A stretch of DNA of 64,000 nt, taken from Bryobacteraceae bacterium. GTDB lineage: Bacteria > Acidobacteriota > Terriglobia > Bryobacterales > Bryobacteraceae. The first letter of the stretch is position 1, and each line of letters opens with the position of its first letter. The DNA lies in contig JAHCHE010000002.1 in the NCBI GenBank assembly GCA_026129905.1, positions 310,001-374,000 on the forward strand, read 5' to 3'. Position numbers and translations under genes: made by a program. The notes under the pieces are model-generated. The model was not told the DNA's origin. It searched no databases and was given only the letters and a program-made list of their open reading frames with translations. Of this stretch, positions 17,257-25,635 are shown piece after piece.

Positions 17257-17262
17257 TATACT
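17257..17262 (+). promoter_or_regulatory. -10 box (TATACT) for rhaB
   Basis: TATACT ends 11 bases before ATG 17274. There is no Shine-Dalgarno between them, so the message is predicted to be leaderless or nearly so. Confidence 0.45.
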
Positions 17263-17273
17263 ACGGCTTCGCG

Positions 17274-18755
17274 ATGAAACACTACCTCGCAGTGGATCTG
17301 GGCGCCGAGAGCGGCCGCGCGATCCTGGGCACAATCTCCGGCGGGCGGCTGCAGCTCGAAGAGCTTCACCGGTTCTTGAACAGTCCCGTCCGCATTCCGA
17401 CAGGGTTCTATTGGGACACGTTTCGCCTCTGGCACGAGATTCAGCAGGGCGCGGCCGTCGCGGGGCGCGAACGCAAGCTGCGCATCGAGGGGATCGGCGT
17501 CGATACGTGGGGAGTGGATTTCGCCCTGCTGAGCGCCGACGGCGCCCTGGCGGACAACCCGCGCCACTACCGGGACAGCCGGAACAACGGCATGGTTGAG
17601 GCGATCTGCGCCGCGGCGCCGCGGGAGGAGATCTTCGCCCACACCGGCATTCAGTTCATGCAACTGAACACGCTGTGCCAGCTTTACGCTATGAAACTGG
17701 CGAACGCTCCGGCGCTCCAGACCGCAGCGAAGCTGCTGTTCATGCCGGATCTGTTCAACTACTGGCTCACCGGGGTAGCCAAAGCCGAGGTGACAATTGC
17801 CAGCACGTCGCAGATGTACGACCCAGCGCGCAAGCGCTGGGCCACCGAGTTGCTCGACCGCCTCGGGCTGCCTGTGGCGCTGTTGCCGGAGATCGCTCCT
17901 TCGGGAGCGCGGCTTGGCGAGATCCGGACGGAGGTCGCCGAGACGACAGGTCTGGAACCGGGCACGCCTGTGTACACGACCGGCTGCCACGACACCGCGT
18001 CGGCGGTAGCCGCGGCGCCGGCGGAGGGCGACGACTGGTGCTACATCAGCTCCGGCACGTGGTCCTTGATGGGCGTCGAACTGGATGAACCGGTCATCAA
18101 CTCCGCTTCGCTGGCCCAGAACCTCACAAACGAAGTCGGCGTGGGGGACAAGATCCGGCTGCTGAAGAACATCTCGGGCTTGTGGCTCTTGCAGGAATGC
18201 CGCCGCGCGTGGCGGGCCGCGGGGCGAGATTACTCGTATGCCGAACTGACGGAGTTGGCCGCGCGCGCAACGCCGTTCCGGGCGATCATCCATCCGGATG
18301 TCTTCATAACGCCGGGACGCCTTCCGGAACGGATCGCGGCCTACTGCGAAGCCACCGGGCAGCGGGCGCCGGAGGGACCCGGTGAGATGTGCCGCGCGAT
18401 CCTCGAAAGCCTGGCCTTCCGTTACCGTCAGGTCCTCGAGGGTTTGGAGGCGTTGCTGGGACGCGCGATTCGGGTGATCCACATTGTCGGTGGGGGTTCG
18501 CAGAACCACGTGCTGAACCAGTTCGTCGCGGATGCGACTTCACGGCCGGTGACGGCGGGTCCTACCGAAGCGACGGCGGCGGGCAACGTGCTCGTTCAGG
18601 CGGTTGGCGCGGGTATACTTTCCGGATTGGCGGAGGCTCGCTCGATCGTCAAAACGTCGTTCCCGCTGCGACATTTCGAACCCGAGCATAATGAAGGCTG
18701 GGATGCGGCTTACCGGGCGTTCACGGCCTTGCCGCAAAGGGAAGGGGGATTCTGA
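17274..18755 (+). CDS. rhaB: Rhamnulokinase
   Basis: FGGY-family sugar kinase that phosphorylates L-rhamnulose. The N-terminal phosphate loop D-L-G-A-E-S-G-R (residues 8-15) is the rhamnulokinase form. Also present are G-V-D-T-W-G-V-D-F (near 80), the substrate loop C-H-D-T-A-S-A-V-A (near 238), G-T-W-S-L-M-G-V-E (near 262), and the nucleotide-binding H-I-V-G-G-G-S-Q-N-H (near 402). The length of 493 is normal. No other rhamnose genes are adjacent, so in this genome the pathway is either scattered or the kinase serves another deoxysugar. The predicted start is supported by the box above. Confidence 0.93.
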   Translation: MKHYLAVDLGAESGRAILGTISGGRLQLEELHRFLNSPVRIPTGFYWDTFRLWHEIQQGAAVAGRERKLRIEGIGVDTWGVDFALLSADGALADNPRHYRDSRNNGMVEAICAAAPREEIFAHTGIQFMQLNTLCQLYAMKLANAPALQTAAKLLFMPDLFNYWLTGVAKAEVTIASTSQMYDPARKRWATELLDRLGLPVALLPEIAPSGARLGEIRTEVAETTGLEPGTPVYTTGCHDTASAVAAAPAEGDDWCYISSGTWSLMGVELDEPVINSASLAQNLTNEVGVGDKIRLLKNISGLWLLQECRRAWRAAGRDYSYAELTELAARATPFRAIIHPDVFITPGRLPERIAAYCEATGQRAPEGPGEMCRAILESLAFRYRQVLEGLEALLGRAIRVIHIVGGGSQNHVLNQFVADATSRPVTAGPTEATAAGNVLVQAVGAGILSGLAEARSIVKTSFPLRHFEPEHNEGWDAAYRAFTALPQREGGF

Positions 18756-18760
18756 TTCCG

Positions 18761-19492
18761 ATGGCGCGGACCTTCGCTACGGTTTTCTCGATACTGGCGG
18801 CGTGGCTGCCGGCAGCCGGGCAGGATCGGAATGTCTTGCTGATGGACGCGGTTTCCCGAGGCGATGCCGCCACGGTCCGCTCGCTGATCACGAAGGGGGC
18901 AAGAGCCAACTACCAGGATCCCGAAGGTTCTACGCCGCTGATTCTGGCCGCGCAGGGCGGGCATTTCCAGGTTGTCCAAGCCCTGCTGGACCACGGCGCG
19001 ATCGTGAACGTGGCGCGCCAGGACGGGTGGACTGCCCTTGCCGTAGCCTCCCGTGAAGGGCATGGGGACGTCGTCGAAGCGCTGCTGGCAAAGGGGGCCG
19101 ACCACGGGGTGCGCATCGGCGGGCGGAAGCCCATTCACCTGGCGGCCGAAGCGGGCTGCGACCGGTGCCTGAATGCGCTGCTGCTGGCCGGCTCGGGCGT
19201 GGGCGACCGCTCCAGCGACAAATGGACGCCTCTGCTCCTGGCCGCCAAGGAAGGTCACGCCGGCTCGATAACCGTGCTGCTAGCCAGCCGCGCCCAGTGG
19301 AAGGACCGGCGCGACGGTTTCACCCCGCTGATGCTCGCAGCGCAGGGCGGGCACGCCGAGGCCGTGCAGGCGTTGCTCGATGGCGGCGTCAAGGTGAATG
19401 AGACTCGTCAGGGAGTCACCGCCATGACGATGGCGGAGATGGCTGGTCACACGCGAATCGTCGAGTCAATTCGGGCCGCGGGGGGGCGATGA
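18761..19492 (+). CDS. Exported ankyrin-repeat protein
   Basis: A 243-residue protein with a signal peptide (F-S-I-L-A-A-W-L-P-A-A-G) and then six to seven ankyrin repeats of about 33 residues. Repeat cores read G-S-T-P-L-I-L-A-A-Q-G-G-H, G-W-T-A-L-A-V-A-S-R-E-G-H, R-K-P-I-H-L-A-A-E-A-G, K-W-T-P-L-L-L-A-A-K-E-G-H, and G-F-T-P-L-M-L-A-A-Q-G-G-H. Ankyrin stacks bind partner proteins; here it should act in the periplasm. It starts five bases after rhaB and is followed by a strong terminator, so it closes that transcript. No partner is evident. Confidence 0.92.
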   Translation: MARTFATVFSILAAWLPAAGQDRNVLLMDAVSRGDAATVRSLITKGARANYQDPEGSTPLILAAQGGHFQVVQALLDHGAIVNVARQDGWTALAVASREGHGDVVEALLAKGADHGVRIGGRKPIHLAAEAGCDRCLNALLLAGSGVGDRSSDKWTPLLLAAKEGHAGSITVLLASRAQWKDRRDGFTPLMLAAQGGHAEAVQALLDGGVKVNETRQGVTAMTMAEMAGHTRIVESIRAAGGR

Positions 19493-19664
19493 CCCACAAC
19501 GGTTGGGTCAAACTGCACGGTCGGGTGAGAATTGCCCCACAGGGTTTCCGTCGCCCGATTTCTAACGCTATGAAATTCGGAGTAAACGGGTCTTTACGGC
19601 TTTGGTACAACGCGTGCAGTATGTAAGGACAACAAAGTCGTCATTGACTTAATTAGCATCCCCG

Positions 19665-19686
19665 GCGGCGAGACCCAGCTCGCCGC
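19665..19686 (+). ncRNA. Hairpin preceding the terminator; possible small RNA 3' part
   Basis: GCGGCGAG (19665-19672) pairs perfectly with CTCGCCGC (19679-19686) around ACCCAG. Together with the terminator just downstream and an AT-rich stretch upstream (19583-19625, with TACAAC and TATGTA as weak -10 candidates), this could be a small RNA of roughly 90-130 bases. It may equally be a read-through structure of the ankyrin mRNA. Confidence 0.3.
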
Positions 19687-19698
19687 TTGCCCCTCCGA

Positions 19699-19741
19699 AC
19701 GGGCCTCGGAATCCCCTCCCCGAGGCCCGTTTTTCCTTTTT
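19699..19741 (+). terminator. Strong intrinsic terminator after the rhaB/ankyrin unit
   Basis: An 11-bp perfect stem ACGGGCCTCGG (19699-19709) with CCGAGGCCCGT (19720-19730) is followed by two T-runs (TTTTT, CC, TTTTT). It is oriented for plus-strand transcription; no T-tract serves the opposite strand. Confidence 0.9.
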
Positions 19742-19861
19742 CGGTCATGGTGTCACGGAAATCAAGCCGCTGGCGGGACTGGGAGTCCCGCGCAGCCTAC
19801 GAGGCGCCTACGAGGCTGCCCACTGGATTGTCAGGCCAGGCTTCCAGACTGAGGCCTCGGA

Positions 19862-22150
19862 TCAGAAAATCCGTTCCTGGCGCCGCAGCGTTCCGAACGA
19901 TCCGATGTTGGCGATGGCGAAAGCGAGTCGGAACTGGTTTTCATTGCGGGTCCCGAAGGAGAACCGCCGGTACTGGACGCTGAGGCCGCAGCAATCGCTG
20001 TTGTAGGTGAGTTGAATTGTGCCGAACTGCATCACGTCCTGACGGAAGTCGTAGATCGCGCTAAAGGCCGCGTTCCAGCCTCGCTTGTTCTGGTCGCCCA
20101 CGACCACCAGGCCGCGAAACTGATTGGCGTTGGCCGTCAGCGCCGGCGCGCTTCGGACGTAGTTGTGGCCGAGGGAAACGAAGTATCGTCCAATCCGGCC
20201 GTCGGCGGTTAGGCCGTTGTTCACGAACCTGTGGCGGTAAGGATCATAATCGGCGCGCCACCCGATGCCCAGCGAGCCGATCGGGCTGACCCGCAAATTA
20301 GAGGCGATCGGAGAGTATCGCCGCGACGCGTCGATGAATGCGTAGCCCGTCAGGTCCAGCGAGCTGATGAGCACATTCCGCCGGCCGGGAATGACGGCGC
20401 CGCCGAAGCTGGGATCGAAGAAATAGCGCTGTTGGAGTTCCCAGCTTAACGCCTCTTTCACGGCGCCGTTGCGCTTGGCGAGCAAGCGGTTCGCAACAAG
20501 CATCGTGGCTTCCGACGTATTGGACAACAGTTCGGCCTCGTCGAAACGGACGTAGTCGTGGAAATTGTCGATGCCATCCACGACGCGGACGCCGGCACGG
20601 GTCTCAACGACGTGCTTCACCTGCTCGCCGAGCCACTTTGGGGCCGCAAAAACGCGGGCGAGCGACGGAAGGATCAGGTCGGCCGAGAACTCGCCGCTGG
20701 CGCGGAACGCTCCTTCGCCGGTGATCTGGCCTTCTCTCCAGCGCGAACCGTAGTGCGTGCCGCGGAGGGTCATGGCCGGCAGCAGGTGAAAGTCCTTCCA
20801 GCGAAGCGCGGTCATCACCGTCGGCGCCACGTCGGCGCGATGGACGAACGGCCGCGTCTGAAACAGCGGCTGGTCCTCGCGGGCGGGCTGGTCGCGCGCG
20901 AGGAACCCGAGACTCGAATCGAGGGTAACCCACACCGGCAACCCGCGGGACCATACCTGGCGGTCGCGGCTGTTGAACTCCAGCGACGGCAACTTCCGTA
21001 TCTGGACAACGTCGCCCGGCTCGCCGCTGTTGAAGTTCTCATTTTGGCGAAAGACGATATTGAAGCCGTAGGTCGACCAATTGCGGGTGGCGAAGGCGAC
21101 GGAGTGGACTTCGGAAAAGACGGCCTCGTTGAACGACTCCGTGAACTCCTGGCGAAATCGGAACGAACTGAGATAGTTGATATCCGCCCGGCCATAGAAG
21201 CCTCTGCCGAGGTCGGCGTTGGCCGTTACGGTGAGCAGACCTCCTCCGGCCTTGAACCTGCGGCCGTCGTCCAGCGGGAGCCCCTTGTCGTTGACGCCGT
21301 AGAAGAAGACGTAGACGTCGGATGACTGGGTGGGGCGTCCACGGAAGTCCACGTGGTGAGCGAAGCCGCGCTGCGTGAAGTACTGCGTCCGGTACATCAA
21401 GTCGTAACTGCGGTTGACCGCCCAGTAGTAGCCGGTACCCGCCATGTACCCCCGCCGGGAGCTGGTTCCCGCGTTTGGGGTCAGAAAACCGCTTTTGCGC
21501 GGGCGCTCGGTGAGCGGCTTGTAAAAAGCCGGCACGTACAACACGGGGATATTGCGTACACGAAACGTGGATCGCTGGATGATGGCCCGCTGGTTCGGCA
21601 CGATGTCAAAGCGCGGTCCGTTGAGCGTCCAGACCGGTTTGGGCAAGCGGCAGTTTGTCAGAAAGCCGTTGTGGACGATATAGCGATCCTTAATCCGCTC
21701 AGCCCATTCCCCTTTGAAAATGAAAGGATTCTCCGTAGTCAGGAGGCCGGGCCGCGGATCGAACTTGCCGCTGGCTTCCCCGACAACCTGGTAGAACCTG
21801 CCGGTCTCGTCGCGAACGTTGTACTCGACGCGATCCGCCTCCAGTTGCTCGCCGGTCACCAGGTTCTTGTATTTCACGGAGCCTTCGGCCTTGGCTTCGC
21901 CGGTGGCTTCGTTGTATTCGATCAGGTCGGCGCGAATGAGCGTTTCCGTGGTTTGGATCTCAGCCGCGCCGATCAGGCGGTAGAGGCGACCCTCCGCCTC
22001 CTGCCGGACCGCGCTGATGAGCACTTCCCGTGGCCCGGGCATCCTTGCCTGGATGGGCGGCGGCTGGGATTCACCTCCCCGGCAAGGTCGGTGGCAGAGA
22101 AATAACGCCGCCGCCAACACTATAAAATTCAGTGAAATAGAAAATACCAG
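19862..22150 (-). CDS. lptD: LPS-assembly outer membrane protein LptD
   Basis: Outer-membrane beta-barrel that inserts lipopolysaccharide into the outer leaflet. After a hydrophobic leader (L-N-F-I-V-L-A-A-A-L-F-L) comes the OstA-type N-terminal domain (residues about 45-175: L-I-R-A-D-L-I-E-Y-N, A-E-G-S-V-K-Y-K, A-D-R-V-E-Y-N). A barrel of alternating strands follows and ends in aromatic-rich C-terminal strands (L-A-F-A-I-A-N-I-G-S-F). The frame is open up to ATG 22444, but that start runs through DNA used by the divergent gene and gives no leader. CTG at 22150 gives a normal signal peptide; the start remains uncertain. Acidobacterial LptDs are of this size. Confidence 0.85.
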   Translation of the reverse strand: MVFSISLNFIVLAAALFLCHRPCRGGESQPPPIQARMPGPREVLISAVRQEAEGRLYRLIGAAEIQTTETLIRADLIEYNEATGEAKAEGSVKYKNLVTGEQLEADRVEYNVRDETGRFYQVVGEASGKFDPRPGLLTTENPFIFKGEWAERIKDRYIVHNGFLTNCRLPKPVWTLNGPRFDIVPNQRAIIQRSTFRVRNIPVLYVPAFYKPLTERPRKSGFLTPNAGTSSRRGYMAGTGYYWAVNRSYDLMYRTQYFTQRGFAHHVDFRGRPTQSSDVYVFFYGVNDKGLPLDDGRRFKAGGGLLTVTANADLGRGFYGRADINYLSSFRFRQEFTESFNEAVFSEVHSVAFATRNWSTYGFNIVFRQNENFNSGEPGDVVQIRKLPSLEFNSRDRQVWSRGLPVWVTLDSSLGFLARDQPAREDQPLFQTRPFVHRADVAPTVMTALRWKDFHLLPAMTLRGTHYGSRWREGQITGEGAFRASGEFSADLILPSLARVFAAPKWLGEQVKHVVETRAGVRVVDGIDNFHDYVRFDEAELLSNTSEATMLVANRLLAKRNGAVKEALSWELQQRYFFDPSFGGAVIPGRRNVLISSLDLTGYAFIDASRRYSPIASNLRVSPIGSLGIGWRADYDPYRHRFVNNGLTADGRIGRYFVSLGHNYVRSAPALTANANQFRGLVVVGDQNKRGWNAAFSAIYDFRQDVMQFGTIQLTYNSDCCGLSVQYRRFSFGTRNENQFRLAFAIANIGSFGTLRRQERIF

Positions 22151-22284
22151 GTGACAAGTTACACGAAATGTGCTATGAAGAAGATCGGGGCTCCCGGCGC
22201 ACGGTTGTTCACCGCTCAAGCGAAAACCGTAGCACGGCGTTGAGGCCGGGCGCAACTGAAAGCCAGCTTCGTGGCGATTCGAGC

Positions 22285-23205
22285 ATGAACTGTTACTACT
22301 GCGGCGCTGCGACCGAAGAGGACGACCATCGTTGCCGCCGCTGTGGACGCCGATTGGACGGTCGCCATACTCCCGCCGCCCCGTCATCGTTTCCCGCCGC
22401 CCGCACGTCGCCCGTCTGGCAACCCGCTCCGGCGAGGCCCACACCGAAGGCGAGCCCCGCCTCGCCTCCCTTGAAGCCCCCTGGTTCTTCTCCGGGGCGA
22501 CTCCCGACGGTCAACCGTCCAAGCACTGGACCGCAGGGACGTCATCGCCCGCGGCAGGGACAGCTATTTCCCAGTTCGGTCGTGCGATTCGACGAGTACA
22601 GTAATGTCCCCACCGAGGCCAAACGAAAAGCGCCCGCGCCCCCTCCGTCACCGGCCGCAAAAACAGACCGCAAGGCGGCGCCAAGACGAAGGGTAATTCC
22701 AGGCCAACGATCGTTGTCGTTCGATCCACCGCCACCCGCCGAACAGCCGCTCGGGCGAAGCCGGCCGGAGCCGCCTACCGCCCGGTATTCCCAATACCGG
22801 GTTGCGCAGCCGATTCATCGGATCATGGCGGCGTTCATGGATCTGGGTCTCGTCTCCGGCGGACTAATACCGGTGTTTCTGTTCTTCCGGGCCGCGGGCG
22901 GCGAACTGCTCCTGGGCAAGGCGGAGATGGCTGTGTATATCGCGGTGGCCTGCCTCGTGGCGTTTTTCTACAAGGCGTTGTGGCTCCTCGCCGACCGAGA
23001 CTCGCCCGGTATGGTCTGGACGAGCCTTCGCCTCGTGAACTTCGACAACCAACCTCCAACGCGGAAGCAGCGCGTCTGCCGGCTGGCCGGGGCGTGTCTC
23101 AGCTTCGCCTCCGCAGGACTCGGATTAATCTGGGCGCTGGCGGACCAGGAAAAGCTGACCTGGCACGACCACATTTCCAAAACCTTCCCAACGCCCTCAA
23201 GGTAG
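22285..23205 (+). CDS. Zinc-ribbon plus RDD-family membrane protein
   Basis: The first 20 residues form a four-cysteine zinc ribbon (C-Y-Y-C ... C-R-R-C). A 160-residue low-complexity linker rich in proline, serine and basic residues follows. From about residue 175 an RDD domain is seen: R-I-M-A-A-F-M-D-L-G with the conserved arginine and aspartate, two membrane helices, and a third after R-L-V-N-F-D. The last stretch W-H-D-H-I-S-K-T is typical of RDD proteins. RDD proteins are linked to solute or ion balance, but their role is poorly known. ATG 22285 is chosen because the ribbon starts there. It is divergent from lptD. Confidence 0.85.
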   Translation: MNCYYCGAATEEDDHRCRRCGRRLDGRHTPAAPSSFPAARTSPVWQPAPARPTPKASPASPPLKPPGSSPGRLPTVNRPSTGPQGRHRPRQGQLFPSSVVRFDEYSNVPTEAKRKAPAPPPSPAAKTDRKAAPRRRVIPGQRSLSFDPPPPAEQPLGRSRPEPPTARYSQYRVAQPIHRIMAAFMDLGLVSGGLIPVFLFFRAAGGELLLGKAEMAVYIAVACLVAFFYKALWLLADRDSPGMVWTSLRLVNFDNQPPTRKQRVCRLAGACLSFASAGLGLIWALADQEKLTWHDHISKTFPTPSR

Positions 23206-23322
23206 ATCGCGACGACCACGATCTGCTGAACCCGCTGCGTTCATTCTTACCACCCACGCGCCGCTCGACACTATTCTTGTACTCCTCGGCAAAAGCAGGG
23301 AGCATGGCCCCGCGTTGGGAGG

Positions 23323-23328
23323 TATAAT
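23323..23328 (+). promoter_or_regulatory. -10 box (TATAAT) upstream of the repeat protein gene
   Basis: Perfect TATAAT, predicting an mRNA leader of about 80 bases before ATG 23415. No clear -35. Confidence 0.5.
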
Positions 23329-23338
23329 ACTAGCCGCA

Positions 23339-23376
23339 TCCCGCTTGATGGTCATCTTATCCGGAGGCGAGCGGGA
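23339..23376 (+). promoter_or_regulatory. Leader hairpin in the 5' UTR of the repeat protein gene
   Basis: TCCCGCT (23339-23345) pairs with AGCGGGA (23370-23376), enclosing a loop that holds a CCGGAGGCG purine stretch. It lies just after the predicted transcription start. It could stabilise the message; I see no known riboswitch. Confidence 0.4.
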
Positions 23377-23414
23377 CGTGGTGAATATGAACATGGGAGG
23401 AACATAGAACCAAG

Positions 23415-24356
23415 ATGAACAAGCACATACTTTGCTGCCTAGGGCTGCTTGCAGTAGTGCTGATGGTTACCCCCGGGCCGGCGCAAGCTCAACCGGTGCG
23501 AATCGGGGACTTCGACGGGGACCTCAGGACTAATGCGGCCTTTTGGCGGCCGTGGGAAGGGAACTGGTACGTCGATTCGGACGTCGTCGCCGGCGGGATC
23601 GTGCAGCAGTTGGGGATAGGGGGCGACACTCCCGTCCCTGGCGATTACGATGCCGATGGCAAGACGGATTTCGCCGTTTGGCGCCCCAGCGACGGAACCT
23701 GGCACGTGATCCTCAGTTCAGACGGAAGCACCGTCACCGCAACACTCGGCGTGGGGGGCGATATTCCTGTACCCGCCGACTATGATGGCGATGGCAGGAC
23801 CGACTTTGCCGTCTGGCGGCCGAGCACCGGGCAGTGGCGCTGGTTCAGCAGCCAGCTCGGCGGCGGCGTCAGGGTCTTTCCAGCTAGCGCAGGTGCGTTT
23901 AGCCGCGCGGGGGACGTTCCCGTGCCCGGCGACTACGATCGCGATGGCCGGGCCGACTTCGCCTACTGGCGGCCAAGTGACGGGATGTGGCACGTCAGGA
24001 GCAGTCTGACCTCAGCAGTCAGTACGATGCAGTGGGGGTTTGCAGGCGATATTCCGGTGCCATGCGATTATGATCGGGACGGCAGAACCGACATGGCGGT
24101 GTGGCGGCCGAACGACGGCTTCTGGTACATCATCAACAGCCTGGACTTCACGGTCCGGTTCCACCATTGGGGTAATCCCGGCGATATCCCGGTACCGGCC
24201 AACTACGGTGGGGATGTGAGGTGCGACTTGGCGGTGTGGCGGCCCAGCGATGGGACTTGGTACATCGTCAGCACCCAGGATTTCGCTACCGTTACCACCA
24301 TACAATGGGGGTTCGGCGCAGACATTCCTGCCAACGTCAAACTGATCAAGCCATAG
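23415..24356 (+). CDS. Secreted protein of six 45-residue VCBS/FG-GAP-like calcium-loop repeats
   Basis: A signal peptide (C-C-L-G-L-L-A-V-V-L-M-V, cleavage after A-Q-A) precedes six tandem repeats that make up the whole protein. The consensus is P-x-D-Y-D-x-D-G-R-T-D-F-A-V-W-R-P-S-D-G followed by a W-Y/H-V strand and ending G-D-I-P-V. Each repeat carries a D-x-D-x-D-G-x-x-D calcium loop; the sixth is degraded (N-Y-G-G-D-V-R-C-D). Six such blades could close a small beta-propeller. The repeats also keep high identity at DNA level around GATTACGATxxxGATGG, indicating recent duplication. A weak GGGAGG lies 14 bases before the ATG. The function is unknown, probably surface binding. Confidence 0.88.
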   Translation: MNKHILCCLGLLAVVLMVTPGPAQAQPVRIGDFDGDLRTNAAFWRPWEGNWYVDSDVVAGGIVQQLGIGGDTPVPGDYDADGKTDFAVWRPSDGTWHVILSSDGSTVTATLGVGGDIPVPADYDGDGRTDFAVWRPSTGQWRWFSSQLGGGVRVFPASAGAFSRAGDVPVPGDYDRDGRADFAYWRPSDGMWHVRSSLTSAVSTMQWGFAGDIPVPCDYDRDGRTDMAVWRPNDGFWYIINSLDFTVRFHHWGNPGDIPVPANYGGDVRCDLAVWRPSDGTWYIVSTQDFATVTTIQWGFGADIPANVKLIKP

Positions 24357-24503
24357 CGTGATACGGTAAGAGCCCACTTGGGCTTCTCACGGGTGCTTCG
24401 GATCGGGCCCGCCGCGGCGGACTCGCATCCGGAGCACTCGATTTCCTCGCGCAGCGGTTTTCCTTCTCGTCAGCGGCATCACCCTGCCCGGGTCCTTCTA
24501 TCG

Positions 24504-25633
24504 CTACCGGCCGCGAAATTCCTCGAACCAGTTGTGAACGACATGTAGCGAGAGCGGCGGTTCGCCGGCCGGCTTGTCAAGGACGACGAGTCGTTGGCCG
24601 TCCGCCGAGACATCGTACTGCGAGTTCATCGCCGCCAGCGACCGCCTTACAAACAGCGGCGCCGGCGGCCCGGCCGAAAAGACCGGCCGCGTCGCGACGC
24701 TCACCGCCATCAGCCGGGCCAGCTCGACATAGAAGAGTTCCTGGCCGTCCGGCCGCCACCGAGGCGCGGTCCCTCCCTTGGCCGAGATTTGCAGTTTGCC
24801 GCCGCCGCTCGGAAACTCGCGGACATAGATCTCGTTCCTGCCTTTCAACGAAGCGATGCCCCGATTCTCGCCCGAATTCGTTCAGCGGCGTAGCCGCCAG
24901 GGGGTGCGCTTCGCCGTTCCCGCTCGCCGCTTTCGAGAGGATGTCGACGTTTCCGCCGCTCACCGAGACGTATGTAATCTCGTCTCCCGATGCGGTCCAG
25001 GCGCTAGGCCGCTCCACCGCCGCGTCCGACGTGAGCCGGGTCTTGATTCACCGGTCGAGGTCATACACCCACAGGTCGCTGTCCCCGTCCCGCACCTCGA
25101 CGGCCAGGCTGCGGCCGTCCGGCGACAACAAGGGGCTGCGTTGGCGCTGAGGTTCGCCGATCAGCGAAAGGATCTTGCCCGAACGGTCGACCCACGCCAA
25201 TTGCTGGCGGTCCGACGGCACGTCGCTGTACACCAGCGTGCCCGTGGCGGACACCTGCGGCGACGAGCCGCGCTCCGCGATCCGGAACGCTTTGCCGCGT
25301 GGCTCCAGCGTGTCAAGCGAAAACGGAAGGGCCCAGATCGCCACCGAATCGCCCGTGCCGTCCACGTAAACGATATGTCCGCTCGGACTGTAAGCGGGGT
25401 AAGGATTGCTTGACGACGACGACGCGACCAGGCGCCGCCGGTCCTCGCCCGCCGCCTGAACAAAGATGGCATGGTTGGGCGGGCTGTCCACCGCCTGATA
25501 CAGGAACGCCCGGCGTCCGTTCGGCAGATCGAGCAATGACGGATGCTCGATGTGCGGGTGCTCGACGATCCACGTCGCCGGGCCGCCGTTGGCGGGAATC
25601 GTGTACATCCCCGTCGTATCGCAGTAGACCCCT
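24504..25633 (-). pseudogene. Decayed PD40/TolB-like C-terminal half of a serine/threonine kinase-type protein
   Basis: Three same-strand pieces add up to one beta-propeller tail. Codons 25633-25048 read V-Y-C-D-T-T-G-M-Y-T-I-P-A-N-G-G ... V-Y-D-L-D-R and meet TGA at 25050-25048. The same frame then continues I-K-T-R-L-T-S-D-A-A-V-E-R-P-S to A-T-P-L-N-E-F near 24880, so that TGA is a nonsense mutation. Near 24870 the sense shifts frame and resumes as L-K-G-R-N-E-I-Y-V-R-E-F to the end, H-V-V-H-N-W-F-E-E-F. The ending and the P-D-G repeats are those of PD40 tails on acidobacterial Ser/Thr kinases. The kinase half is missing, and the fragment abuts the aceE stop. Confidence 0.8.
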
Positions 25634-25635
25634 CG

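Larger units (their letters stand above)
19493..19861. other. Gene-free region between convergent genes
   Basis: About 370 bases with no credible coding frame. The left part has short inverted pairs such as CCCACAACGG / GTTGGGT. The middle (19560-19660) is markedly AT-richer than its surroundings. It ends in two stacked hairpins and a T-tract listed separately. The right part (19742-19861) shows nothing I can name. Confidence 0.5.

Noticed and set aside
23387-23407. Six-codon upstream ORF (ATG-AAC-ATG-GGA-GGA-ACA-TAG) before the repeat protein
   Set aside because: Its position over the Shine-Dalgarno is probably accidental, since no attenuation structure or rare-codon pattern is seen.
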